64,000 bases of DNA, from assembly GCA_001695595.3 (NCBI GenBank), contig MBPM02000004.1:1488001-1552000 (forward strand), read 5' to 3'. Positions 20,519 through 31,096 of this stretch are shown here, one piece after another; positions within the stretch are counted from its first letter, which is position 1, and each line of letters begins with the position of its first letter. The DNA comes from Plasmopara viticola. Its lineage: Eukaryota; Oomycota; Peronosporomycetes; Peronosporales; Peronosporaceae. The notes beneath the pieces are model-generated. The model was not told where the DNA came from and searched no databases. It saw nothing but the letters and a program-made list of their open reading frames with translations. Position numbers and translations under genes: made by a program.

Positions 20519-22369
20519 TCACTCTGCATTGTCGCCATTCTCTACAATTTCGTCAATCACATTAGAAGAGTCACCAGTCTCTACACAGCTCTCCATCACT
20601 GTCGCCACATTGTCCGCCTGAAGTGTATCCAAGAGCTCTCGTAGCTGCGCTATCTGCACTTTTTTCGCTTCCTTGTTCACAATCTCCTTCGTCCCCTTCG
20701 AATCATCTGGCTCGGCTTCCTGCTTGAGAGCATCATCAGCAACAAGTAGATCCAACTGCTCTTGTAAAACAGTCGTCAAACTATCACTGTCAATATTGCG
20801 CTCATGAAATTTCACCATTGCGTAAGCTCGTGATTTCTTTGTAAAGCGACACAAGTGCGCAATGACAAAACAAGTTCGCTCCAAGACGAAAAGGCCTGCA
20901 TCCAGTCGTCGCAAGTATCGACTCTCTTCATCCTCGTCTTCATCGTCAGCCTGCGTACTGCTATTCACGCGTTCGTGATACTTAGCAAACAGGTCCACCA
21001 ATCGATCCACTTTTTCCATGTCATTTTCTACAAATTTCGCATGGAGACGAACAAGTCCATCGGCCGGGGCCGTTTCACGCACCCAAGCACACAACGAGGC
21101 CACTACACTAACAATATTCTCCTCTTCTTTTGCCTTTTCGCTCTTTTTGCGAGCTTTTGTTCCATACTTCGCCTTATACTTTCCATATCGTCCCATGAAG
21201 ACAGAAAACACGCTCGGTAGACCGCCAATTTCAATCAAACGTTCGCAATTGCGCGCATTCCCCATTAGCGCGTGGTCCATAACTCGCAACGCACCACCAA
21301 AGACAAATCGTTTGCGATCTTTGATAAACCGCAAGAGCAGTTCAAGTCCTTCAAGGTGGCGAAAGTGTTGCTGCGCTTCGGGTACTAACAATGCGCTACA
21401 GAGCACGTTGACTAAATTGCTTGCGAATTCCTCTTCTTCTTCACTATTTGGGTCGTTCTTTCGATACGGCGCAAGTGCTTGAAGCAATTCATCCAACAAA
21501 TTCACCGGTTCTTTCCTTATCTTCTCTGTCTCTTCACTTGGTCGGGTCTTTCCCATCCACTGAACCAATTTTTCTCGTGCTTCGACCCCAGATTGCAATA
21601 AAATTGACAATATCTCACTCGCGTAGAGCTTGTTTTCACTGAATTTTCTTCCAGGAGCTACTTGACGTACTAAAAAGGGAAAGATCGACGTCTCAACGAT
21701 TTGATGGCATACACTCGGCTCTAAATCGGCCAGATTTTCCAAAATTTGAAGTGACTGATATAATCCCGTCGTCTCTTCTTCCATCTCTCCGTCTTTCTTG
21801 CCCTCCGTGGCAGTTTGTAATTGATACAAATTCGTCACGAGCAATGGTACCAATTGCTCGTCGATTAAGTGTGTTGTGAGCATCCGAGTAGGCGCTAGAG
21901 ACGCAGTGGCATCGTCGACGTCGGTAAACTCGGCTACTAGACTAAGTACAGTCAATCGGATGTCCAGATTTGCATGCGAAAGGAGCCCTAAAAGCACACG
22001 GGGTACTTGGAGTTCCATCATGACGACAAAGACCTCGGGCTTCGCTGCGACGTGTTTCCAGCGCGTCAGCTCGTTATGCAGAGCTAACTCCGACTCGAGA
22101 AACTTTGATGGTTCGTCTACATGTTTTTCACGTGCCAATGCATTGGAACGAACGTGTTTCTGTAAAGAATGAGCCATGGATTTGAGTGTGCGAGCGTCCA
22201 GAGTGTCGCTTTGTTGTGCTTCGGCACCATCTACAATTGCTTGGATGTGGGCAGCATTGGCACGCGAGTCACGAGCACGTTTTGTGGTGGGTACAGGCAA
22301 AGAAATAGGCTCTGCTGGGCGCTTGGATGCGACCTCTGTAGACAGCACTCGGTTAAAGTGGTCTTCCAT
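20519..22369 (-). CDS. CTNNBL1: beta-catenin-like protein 1 (CTNNBL1)
   Basis: A single-exon 616-residue protein starting with MEDHFNRV. The N-terminus has basic, NLS-like stretches (SKRPAEP, TKRARDS). The body is a helical armadillo-type repeat protein with family-typical segments: SHANLDIRLTVLSLVAEFTD, LYQSLQILENLADL, ASNLVNVLCSALL, and FVFGGALRVMDHALMGN. The C-terminal helices contain TCFVIAHLCRF. CTNNBL1 is a nuclear protein associated with the Prp19/CDC5L spliceosome complex in animals. Length is close to the family norm (about 560). It lies head to head with the USP22-like gene, with only 75 bp between the start codons. No lesions are visible. Confidence 0.93.
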   Translation of the reverse strand: MEDHFNRVLSTEVASKRPAEPISLPVPTTKRARDSRANAAHIQAIVDGAEAQQSDTLDARTLKSMAHSLQKHVRSNALAREKHVDEPSKFLESELALHNELTRWKHVAAKPEVFVVMMELQVPRVLLGLLSHANLDIRLTVLSLVAEFTDVDDATASLAPTRMLTTHLIDEQLVPLLVTNLYQLQTATEGKKDGEMEEETTGLYQSLQILENLADLEPSVCHQIVETSIFPFLVRQVAPGRKFSENKLYASEILSILLQSGVEAREKLVQWMGKTRPSEETEKIRKEPVNLLDELLQALAPYRKNDPNSEEEEEFASNLVNVLCSALLVPEAQQHFRHLEGLELLLRFIKDRKRFVFGGALRVMDHALMGNARNCERLIEIGGLPSVFSVFMGRYGKYKAKYGTKARKKSEKAKEEENIVSVVASLCAWVRETAPADGLVRLHAKFVENDMEKVDRLVDLFAKYHERVNSSTQADDEDEDEESRYLRRLDAGLFVLERTCFVIAHLCRFTKKSRAYAMVKFHERNIDSDSLTTVLQEQLDLLVADDALKQEAEPDDSKGTKEIVNKEAKKVQIAQLRELLDTLQADNVATVMESCVETGDSSNVIDEIVENGDNAE

Positions 22370-22444
22370 GTCGATTGAAAAAGTCTATAGTGGGAGGTAA
22401 AGAAATGGTACCATAGATTGGGTACACTGGTACAAGAGTAAAGG
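22370..22444. promoter_or_regulatory. bidirectional promoter between CTNNBL1 and USP22-like
   Basis: Only 75 bp separate the two divergent start codons, so the 5' regulatory signals of both genes must lie here or inside the genes. No convincing TATA box is present. This is inferred from spacing only. Confidence 0.5.
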
Positions 22445-24264
22445 ATGCAAGAGGAAGCACCCGAGCATCCGAGACTTTTGTACAGCAGTGCGGTCTGTAT
22501 GCACATGACTACAGCGAATTTAGTGGCTTGGAAGGCGTTACAGATAGAGAATGGTGCGATGATAGACACAGCGGACATCGCGCGGCTACGGAATTATCTA
22601 GCGAATTTGGTACGAATTCGGGTGATTCGGAGCCTTTTTTATTGTATTGTAAACTCACTTTATTGCAGGATGCTAGTGCGCACCTTTCGAGCGAGATGTA
22701 TCGTTGCTTGTCGTGCAAGTTTCGAGGAATTCGAGAGCTGTCGATCGAGCAGCTGCAAGAAATTGAGGATGGACAAGACGACGGCAGCTTTATGGCGCAT
22801 GCAATCCTATACAACCACAATATTGGTGAGAACAAATAATTCTTTTCCACTCAATCTAACATTATGGTGGTATTGCAATATGACAATAGCCATGATGGAA
22901 AGAAAGAACCAGCTATATTGTGCAAGCTGTCGCGACTTTGTCTATTCTGATGCAGCTGGAATCAAAACGAGACAAAGAACACGACAGGCTGACAAGATGG
23001 CAATTCCTTCCAAATTATTGCGACGAGGTCTTGTAAATATGGGCAATACTTGCTTCATGAGCTCAGTACTGCAAGCATTGGCGCACAATCCTATGCTCCA
23101 GCACTATTTCTTCGTAGCAAAGAGTCATGACACCACAATTTGTCACCAACAAAGGCAACAAATGTTCAAACGTCAAAAGAAGGAACAAGGATGCAGTGAA
23201 GAGGATGAAGATGGACCAGCTGCTCGACGTAAACCAGCGTTAAATGTCACAGTGTGTTTGGGTTGCGAGCTCGCGGCGTTCATGTCGCTTTTAGTCCCAT
23301 CGTCTTCTCAAACGATGCTACTAGCACCGCCAATCGCGCCTCAGGGAATATTAGAAGCCATGTGGAGCGCATTTCCAACTTTTATTGGCACCGCGCAACA
23401 CGATGCCCACGAATTGCTCATTGCACTGTTAGGTGGCCTTCACTCTCATACGCACCCTCGCGTATTTGTTCATGGTGGAGTGTCCCCTCGCTTTACACCG
23501 CGGGGGCACACTTTGTGCGATTGTGCCGTCCATCAGCACTTTTCAGGAGTCTTACGTTCGACATTAGCTTGTGGAAGTTGTGGCCACGCTTCTCATAAGT
23601 TTGATCCGTTCTTAGATGTGTCGTTGTCCCTCACTGACGCGACAGCAATCGACATCGAGCGCAATGGCCCAATGTCCGAGATGTCAGCGATCACGATTGA
23701 GGCCCTCTTGCGTCAGTATTCCGCTAGTGAAGCACTAAGTGGACCCAATCAAGTCTATTGCGTTCGGTGCTCAAAGTATCAAACGCATTACAAAAGTCTG
23801 AACCCACATACGCTCCCAAACGTCCTTGTTTTTCACATTCGTCGTCTCGACTTTTACCGACAACAAAAACTGGAACATCATGTTCAATTTCCCTTAACGG
23901 ATCTCAACATGAGGCCGTTTACCTCCGTGGGAATCGATGAAGCTAGCGATCGGAAGAGTACCAAGAAGCGTGGCAACGATCCGAAGAACTATCTGTACGA
24001 TCTCGTCGCACTCGTTACGCACCATGGTGACTCGGTGAACGGTGGTCACTATACGTCGTACGTACGGGATGAAGGGAGCGTCTGGATTCTTTTTGATGAC
24101 ACTCAAGTGAGAACTGTAGCAGCTGACGACGTCGAACATTCCCAAGCGTAAGTACGAAAAGAGTGGGCAATAAGCATAATCTCGCTTACGTTGGAATGTG
24201 GTTCTTGCATAGATATCTTCTCTATTATGTACGGCAGAACCCGTTCATTGCTATTGGTGCATGA
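22445..24264 (+). CDS. ubiquitin C-terminal hydrolase, USP22/Ubp8-like
   Basis: Four exons: 22445-22609, 22669-22825, 22890-24147 and 24213-24264. All introns are GT-AG, of 59, 64 and 65 bp, giving about 543 residues. The N-terminal part has Cys pairs like a ZnF-UBP domain (YRCLSC, then HAILYNHN, then LYCASC). The peptidase C19 domain follows: Cys box GLVNMGNTCFMSS (Cys near residue 162), a structural zinc site (CGSCGH and YCVRCSK), and the His box near the C-terminus (HHGDSVNGGHYTSYVR). The zinc finger plus the GLxNxGNTCFM context resemble USP22/Ubp8, the deubiquitinase of the SAGA complex acting on histone H2B. That sub-family call is inference; the USP family call is firm. Confidence 0.9.
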
Positions 24265-27200
24265 GGAAATAAAGGTAAGCCGTTTTTTTACTCGAGCTCC
24301 ATAGCAGTCCTGAAAAAAGGCAAATGAGGTTTACGTGTCGTATCTGACGTTGTATGGAACTCGAAAACGGAACTTTGCGTGCACACAATAATATTTTTAT
24401 TGCTGGAGTTTTCGTGACGGCGTGGTCGCGCCGAGTCCAGGAGTAAGCTTGTCGCGAACAGCTTTTAATGTTTGATAGAGCCACTATGTGACAGGGTCAC
24501 ACATTACCTGGCGAACGAGTTTAAAATATCATAATTATAGAAGCTTTGTGCTACCTTTTATTCACGATACCTCTCGAAAGCCTTCTTTTAACATAAATGC
24601 TCGGATTCATGTTACGGCTTATATCCCCCCTTCCCTCGAAGATTAGAATTACATCAGATACTTTATGATTTGAACCCATACAGGCAGCGAAGAAGACCGT
24701 CTGTTGGTCGGGTCATCTGGCGATAAGCATGTCAAGAATGGACAATATAAAACCATTCAAGAAAGGCTTGATCGGCGTACACTATCTTCCTTACCAAGAC
24801 GATGTCTACGTATCAACGATTTGTACGAGCAGTCTACGATCATCAGGACTCATTGGGTGTGTCTCGGTCAACACGACCGACCACAAGAGCAATCTCAAGC
24901 GTGTACATCGACAAGGACAAGAACGAACAAGCGAGAAAGCCAGACTTGAACAAGAGATTGTCGGCGCAATAAAGTGGGGGGCCAAACCATCGCTAAAAAT
25001 AATTTCGACTACTGTATTAGTCGCTTGATGGCCATTGCGCTCGAGAGATAAAGCATGTTATTGACAAGCACCCACCCAAGTTGCATAAGTGGGTCTGCAT
25101 TGCTATGCACGTAAGTTAAAAGCTCTTATAAATGTCGACGCCCCACTGGAATCCCATTGCGCTGCTGTCAGTAAATTAGATTAATTTTCGTGCTCGGCCA
25201 GCTAAAAGATCGGCCATCGGGGCGACACTTTCCGATTAAGTCCCTAAAAGATACCAGCCTCGCAATCAAACCTGCAAGGTGCAAGCTGCACCGATGGAGT
25301 AGGCATATATAATCACTATAAGGAAGAACAGCCACAGGCAAGCTTGCTCTTCCGAAATAGCTGGTTGACTAGTTCCGCATCCTCAACCATTACGGTTCGA
25401 ATCTGTGGTGTCCGTGGATTCGCAGTCTCAGGTAGGGTACCTATAAAAAATGTTTCGCGGAGCAAAGCAACATCCATTGCTCTGGCTACATGCGAAGGGT
25501 CACGATCCGGGCCTGGCCGACGACGTGAACCTTTGTCTTACCCGAGGGCATCATACAGAAGCGCACTTACAAAGCCAGAAAAAATGTGTTGACCGTTAAA
25601 AGCGACTTATTGTACGCGCAAGCGTACGAGGCTACATACTCTGGCTTCGCGAGCTGGCTAAGGAAATCGGTCAACCAAACAAACTAACTGATACTTTAAA
25701 AGAGAGCAACATAAACTAATTGGTTTTGTGTTTTACCTCCTTATGGTGGTGTTTCGCTGTGGATCTTTGTCAACCGTTGTGTCTTGCACACAAGCCAGCC
25801 TTGTTCAGTTTTCTTACGAAGCCAAGTAAATTCTCCATTCTAAGCAATACTCTGTTTATTGATGCCACGCAAGGAGAGGCAAAAAATCTCACGCGATACG
25901 ATAATTATACTTCTTAGTGCCATGGCATCGGACGGGTCAAAACGTCCTTATCTTCTCCATTGGGCCCGCTATCCAGAGAGCGGGTAGACCTTTTATGGCT
26001 CGGCGACTTCTATCGCGACTTGGTGGTAGCGAATTACTTAGCTCTTATCCCATTGCGTCATTGTTGAAATCACCCGAAAAATGTTGTTGTCGACTTAAAT
26101 ATTGCCCATTTTTTTGTCACAGTTCTAGTGACCTCATCATTGAAGGCATCGCAGGTCGGACTTTGGACTCAGGATATACCGAATTTTGTCTTCTTTTAAG
26201 CGTATTTTTTTGCTTGGTCGATTTGTTGAACTTCACGTTTAGCACTTTTGAAGTGTGTACTGACCGATGAGTTTGTTTTCATAGAGTTGGCGGGTATAGA
26301 TCCGAGCGAGGTTGCCATATTTTTGGCCTGAAGGCGGAAAGGTCTGTGGAGCATTGGGAGAGGGAGAGCAACAAACACGATTTCTCTGTGGTATTGGGGT
26401 GGGAGATCTTAAAAGACGTCCCTGTTTGAGCGGATTGAGCTTTTTAAGGCTAGCTAAAGCTGTAGGCACAGCCTTTGTAAGTGAGTCATTTGTATTATAC
26501 GCTTCTAATAGACACAGCTTTTTGTATTAGGCAATATTTAAGTCACAAGAGGTGACTGCACTGACATCTGCGATCGCCGGAGCAATGCTCTTTGGTATTA
26601 GTCTGACCATCGTAAAATCACCCGGCTGACCGACAGCTCTCCTTGCTGCCTGTTTGGTCATTGTAATGACCAAATCGACTTTTTGAGTAAACTTCAAGAA
26701 AGGTTACCCCTCTCCTTTTAAATGCAATCCTTATTGTTGTGGTGATTAATGGGCCGTTCTCTGAAATTGAGCTTACGTGTTAAAAGCTGGCCAAGTATGA
26801 TGGCTTCCGATGCACGGTGCGCCTTTATACCAAGTTGCATTTGGGCTTTCTAAGGCTACTGAAATGGATATAGTCAAGCCTAAAGTAATGAGTTGGATCT
26901 GGCGCGTTAAGTGATACGCACGGCGAAATAAAACATACATTTCATTGGAAAAAAAAATGCGTATTTTCATTCTATTGCCACTCGTCAATCTCGCTCTAGT
27001 CGAGGAAAGTAAATAATCATTCATCAGAAGATCTTATATCTCTTTGCGCGCCTCCTCTGTGCAAAGTGCTATGTGACTCGGTCGCATATGTCTAATCACC
27101 CCTCCGATTGGAATGGTCGAGGGTGTAGGGAAGCAATCATTTAGTTATTGAATGTGTAAATTGCTGCAGGTGTAGCTTATGCGTGCGAGATGAAAGACAA

Positions 27201-27595
27201 TGTTGAGATTGCATATGCATAAGACTCTGCTTGCAAAGTACTAAATCGACACAAAACGTCGATATCAAACATTTTGGTAAGCATATAACTATGTGCTCCA
27301 GCGACACTTTTACTAAACACGACGTAGCAAGAAAAGCGTGTTTACGCGTTGCTGACCCTATGTTGTGGGCTCTAGGCAAGAGTTGTGTGGCTTTGTCACA
27401 TTATTTCTTCACTTTGTTTCTCTTTCTTGATCGTACATGTCACTTGTTCATAGTTACAATGTATGATTCCAAGCTCCCGTCACAACGTGAATCCGATCTG
27501 TGCCGCCTTGGTGTTCCAATCATCGAGGCGACGCTGTACTTGCAGTCGGCTCCTACTTGATACAATACACGGACGCGTCGGATCCTATAGGTAAC
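24265..27595. other. 3.3-kb intergenic stretch, no supported gene
   Basis: Several short open frames occur (for example 24729-25028 and 25917-26270), but none has a recognisable domain or a clean gene structure. A TATATAATCACTATAAGG stretch near 25304 resembles a promoter, possibly of an old LTR. A 31-bp sequence at 27046-27076 recurs at 54863-54893. The region probably contains decayed repeats. Confidence 0.4.
27046..27076 (+). repeat. dispersed 31-bp repeat, copy A
   Basis: GCGCGCCTCCTCTGTGC followed by AAAGTGCTATGTGA matches 54863-54893 at 27 of 31 positions. A weaker third match starts near 58147. It is likely the end of an unrecognised repeat family. Confidence 0.5.
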
Positions 27596-29348
27596 ATGAA
27601 GGTAACAGAACAGCTACCGGACCTCCCATATCCGCCAATCGCATCTCAGCCTTTTCCAACTCGAAAGGTTACACAAGCAAACGGCGCCTCTTTCTCTTCG
27701 TGCATAGCTAACTATACCCATCAACCGCTGCGTGTACCCATGCGCATACCCGCTGGGCCCCGTATCAATGGTTGGCACTGGCTTGTACAGCTCCAATTCT
27801 CGAGAACATGGGTGCTACATCCATGGGGACTATTGGCAGCGTTGTTGCGCTCTCCTAGTCGCCTCTTGGATGGCGTGACTGCTTCGCATCATCGTTATTT
27901 GGACCGCCTTGCGGCTGCTGTCACCCAGAACCCATTATTGTTCCCCAAAGGTTTTTTTTCGGACGGATGGGGAGATTTAAACACTCCAAAACGGATACGA
28001 GCACTGCTCCAGAGTCGACGCATGAATGACGTGGTCGCGCTCAAAGACGGAACACTCTGTTGGAGCATGGTGAAGAATTTGGTGGGAGCCAAAGTTGCCA
28101 TGAGACAAGGCACGTTTCGCAGTACCTTGGCCAATGCCCACGATTTGTTACCTGTGGAGAGTCAAGAGGCGTGGTGTGAATTGATTACGCCGTTGGAGTG
28201 GGAAGAGGAGGGTACGATGCCACAAGGAAGAGCAGATCGGCCTCTTGTGGGTACGTCGACGTCAATGTCATACATGAGGGCTTGGAAGCGATTGTCAATT
28301 TACCATGATTTCTAGTCTTGCTGCCTGGAACGGGGGAACATGGATTTCTACATCGAAGGACGTCCATTGCGATTCCACTGGCCAAGCAAGGTGTTGCGAG
28401 TTTGGTACAGAGCGCTTTGTATTAGTCTCGTCGATTCAGTTGGGTTTAACATTATTTTCTGCAGATTTTGGAAGGGCCTTATTACGGCAAACGTAAACCT
28501 CGCGAGCAACAAGGGTCCAAGTTACGCAGGTACGTTCTGACAGAGTTACTTGATTGTAAGAAGGGTACTTAGTCTTGTATGTGCAATTTGGTGATGATAG
28601 AGTGAGTGATTTGCCAATTTTAGGCCAAGCTACGATCGAGGAAGCGAAATCGTTGTTGGCCTACTTTCGTGACGAGCACGGGTTTTCACATTTAGTAGTT
28701 GCTGGCAGTAGTATGGGTGGCTTACACGCTGCTATGGTTGCGTCCGTCTTTCCTGGGATGTGGGAGCCACTGCTTGGTTAGCACCACCGTCTGCCGTGCC
28801 TGTGTTTGCAGATGGTCTGCTTGCTGGATCGTGCAATTGGCGCTCGTTATACAAGCAACACGAACTCCAGCTGTTGGATAAGATGCTGACTGGACATGCG
28901 GTAGTCGAGTCGTATGCAAAGCTGGTGCATACTGGTGCGAACTCTGAAAAGACAGCGATTGAGGCGATAAAGGTGAATGCGGATCCTGTGCAAGAAGCCA
29001 AGAAGCGCATGAGACTCTTTCTCTCGATCACAGACATTGATAATTTTGGGCCTCCGCGTCGATCGGATGCGGTTGTGTTTGTTTACGGAAGTGAAGACGA
29101 ATACATTGGCTTTACGGAGCCTCAGTGGCAGGTAAGCTTAGCTTCCTGTGATCGCGTGGCGCATGCGCGAGCAGTGGCAACCAGCCGAATTTCGAACGAT
29201 TAAGACAGGACATGTGAGTGGCATTCTGCTGGAGCAAGAAGCTTACCGTACAACAATATTAGAGGTCGTTGATCGTTTAAAAGGGCAAGCAGGTACAGCG
29301 GATTCATTGCCAAACAGTGTGGTATCTCCATCCAAAAAGGCTTGGTAA
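27596..29348 (+). CDS. ABHD18: alpha/beta hydrolase, ABHD18-like (one apparent frameshift)
   Basis: Spliced exons are 27596-28250, 28316-28404, 28465-28529, 28601-29131 and 29175-29348. The first three introns (65, 60, 71 bp) have clear GT-AG ends. The last (43 bp) is less certain. Motifs typical of ABHD18/DUF2048 are GTGEHGFLHRR, then EGPYYGKRKP, the nucleophile elbow GSSMGG, then CNWRSLY, and a C-terminal TIKTGHVSG His region. The substrate is unknown. A single base is missing near 28755 (G run, between FPG and VGATAWLAPP), so either the gene is freshly broken or the sequence has an error. The start is uncertain: 27596 is the first in-frame ATG, but an upstream exon near 27459 is possible, and the N-terminal 100 residues are unlike the family. 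Confidence 0.75.
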
Positions 29349-29624
29349 ACCATGTATGGATACGAAGGACTTTGGCATCAAGTGGTTGATTTCATGCAAT
29401 TGATCCATGCACTTTGAGCAGATACTACTGAGAGAATGTTTAATATTCCGATGATTATGAAGTAAGTCCTGATGCTCTGTACCCTGCAGGGTTAGCTTTA
29501 CGTGAAGTGGAGAGCTCTTTACTGCTTTAGGAGGTAATTTACGATAGTAATGCCATTAACCTCCAAACTACGATCCTATGAGTGAAATTTTATTTCTCCA
29601 AACTCTACGTGTTTCCTTACTCAT

Positions 29625-29990
29625 TAATCGGTCGGTGTCAAGTCAGTCATGACCTCGCCGACAAATAGTGGCATTTCCTTCTGGACGTTGCTTGTAGTTG
29701 CAGCTGTGACAATAATGCTAGACTTCTCAGCGCTGTGCCATGTACCACACTTGATGCCTTTCACAAGTTTAAAGCACCACGTCGTGTCGTAAACAGCAAA
29801 GTTAGAGTCCTTTTCGATGACATTGACGTAGTTCCGTAGCAGGACGTAGAAATCTGACAAGTGGTTACGTTTTAAGACTTGCGCATTCTTCCACGAAACG
29901 ATTCTTTTCGTATCGAAGTAAACGATAAACGTCCAGCTGCCTCGAGCAAGTCGTAGTGATGTAGTTCGCTCAAATGAGTTGATTATTTAT
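29625..29990 (-). pseudogene. unrecognised 3' coding remnant
   Basis: An open frame runs from about 29990 down to the TAA near 29625 (about 115 residues) with no ATG. It contains SWTFIVYFDTKR, VSWKNAQVLKR, NFAVYDTTWCFKL and ends PLFVGEVMTDLTPTD. The composition is protein-like, but I cannot name the family. Without a start and with the next gene's ATG only 30 bp beyond its open end, it is most simply a truncated gene or a last exon. Confidence 0.45.
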
Positions 29991-30019
29991 ACGCAGTTAG
30001 TGCGATCTTTTATAGTGCA

Positions 30020-30967
30020 ATGAAGCGACGTTTTTTTCCAACGACTAGTACTGTGGAATCCCGACGATGTCGAATCGGGCCATTGTCAATGCAACGAGGC
30101 ACTTTCAACCACAGTCCAGCACAGAGGCGGCTCCATGAAACGAATTCGTCGATCCCAAGCACTGAAGCGATGAAATCAACGGTAGACGACAGCCGGGACA
30201 AGAGTGACACGGTTGAGTATAACGTAGAGTGTCGACGCCTTCGGAAAGAGCTCGAGAATGTGTTGATCGATTACCAAACCCAACAAGAAGAAGTCGTGGC
30301 ATTGCGAAAGCTGGCAAAGTCGCTCAAGAAAGAGGTGGAAAAACTCAATGAACGGCAGCAACGTGAGACCTCTCCAAGCAGCAGTTCTAAACGTACACCC
30401 AGGCAACCACAGCACGTAAAGTCTCATACACTCTTGACGTTGCGAGTTCAAATGGCAGGGCTACAAGAGGAGAATGCCGAGTTGCGTCGCTTACTAGAGC
30501 AATGCCACGACAAGCTCAAAGTGGCACGTATTTGTATCTCACAAAAAGTACCAGCTTATAAACTTGCGGCAGTGAAAGCAAAGGCCGAGCTGCAGTGTGT
30601 CACGAGCCAATTGCAACAAGAACGCGCTCACTCGGATCTTCTGGAACGACAAGCGGTGCGATGGAAAGCAAGACAAGATCAGGGACTCGCGCGGTGTTTA
30701 CGTGAGCGTGACGACAAGGAGGAAGAAGAGCAAGGACACTTGGAAGCGAGTGAAAATGTATTACAAGAAAGAAAAGCTTTTCTACGACAATGTTTGAATC
30801 TCCAAAGAAGGAGGACTTCGCTTGGATCCGATCGAAGACGCAGCGATGAAGAGTGTAGCGAAATCTCGGTTTCAAATTCGATGAGTAAAGTACGAGACGA
30901 GTCGACGGAGGGTGTGTCCCCATCACCCACTTCCTCGTTGATACTCGACTCTACCTTAAGATCTTGA
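30020..30967 (+). CDS. coiled-coil protein of unknown function
   Basis: A single-exon 315-residue protein starting MKRRFFPTTST. Residues about 65-120 and 145-250 are strongly charged heptad-type coiled coil (RRLRKELENVLIDYQTQQEE; LQEENAELRRLLEQCHDKL). The N-terminal 60 residues are basic and probably disordered. The C-terminus is Ser-rich (SEISVSNSMSKVRDE). No catalytic motif, signal peptide or membrane segment is visible. The frame is intact, in contrast with the decayed gene that follows on the same strand, so it is probably a real gene. Confidence 0.65.
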   Translation: MKRRFFPTTSTVESRRCRIGPLSMQRGTFNHSPAQRRLHETNSSIPSTEAMKSTVDDSRDKSDTVEYNVECRRLRKELENVLIDYQTQQEEVVALRKLAKSLKKEVEKLNERQQRETSPSSSSKRTPRQPQHVKSHTLLTLRVQMAGLQEENAELRRLLEQCHDKLKVARICISQKVPAYKLAAVKAKAELQCVTSQLQQERAHSDLLERQAVRWKARQDQGLARCLRERDDKEEEEQGHLEASENVLQERKAFLRQCLNLQRRRTSLGSDRRRSDEECSEISVSNSMSKVRDESTEGVSPSPTSSLILDSTLRS

Positions 30968-31096
30968 TCATGTAAATGCAATACTAGAATCCGAAACCTC
31001 GTACGATACGTATGTCGCAAAGAATTGCGTATTTTAAAGTCGTAAATTAAAAGGTCACTGCATTCAAAGCATCTTAAGCAAAGCGTTAAGTGACCT

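Noticed and set aside
21018..21482. 154-codon plus-strand open frame inside CTNNBL1
   Set aside because: It is antisense to a well-supported gene, with low-complexity Ser/Phe composition.
24704..25028. Possible small gene with frame MSRMDNIKPFKKGLIG
   Set aside because: No recognisable domain, no gene structure around it, and the flanks look like decayed repeat.
25380..25420. GGTTCGAATC, a tRNA B-box-like sequence
   Set aside because: The flanking bases do not form an acceptor stem and no A box or anticodon arm fits upstream.
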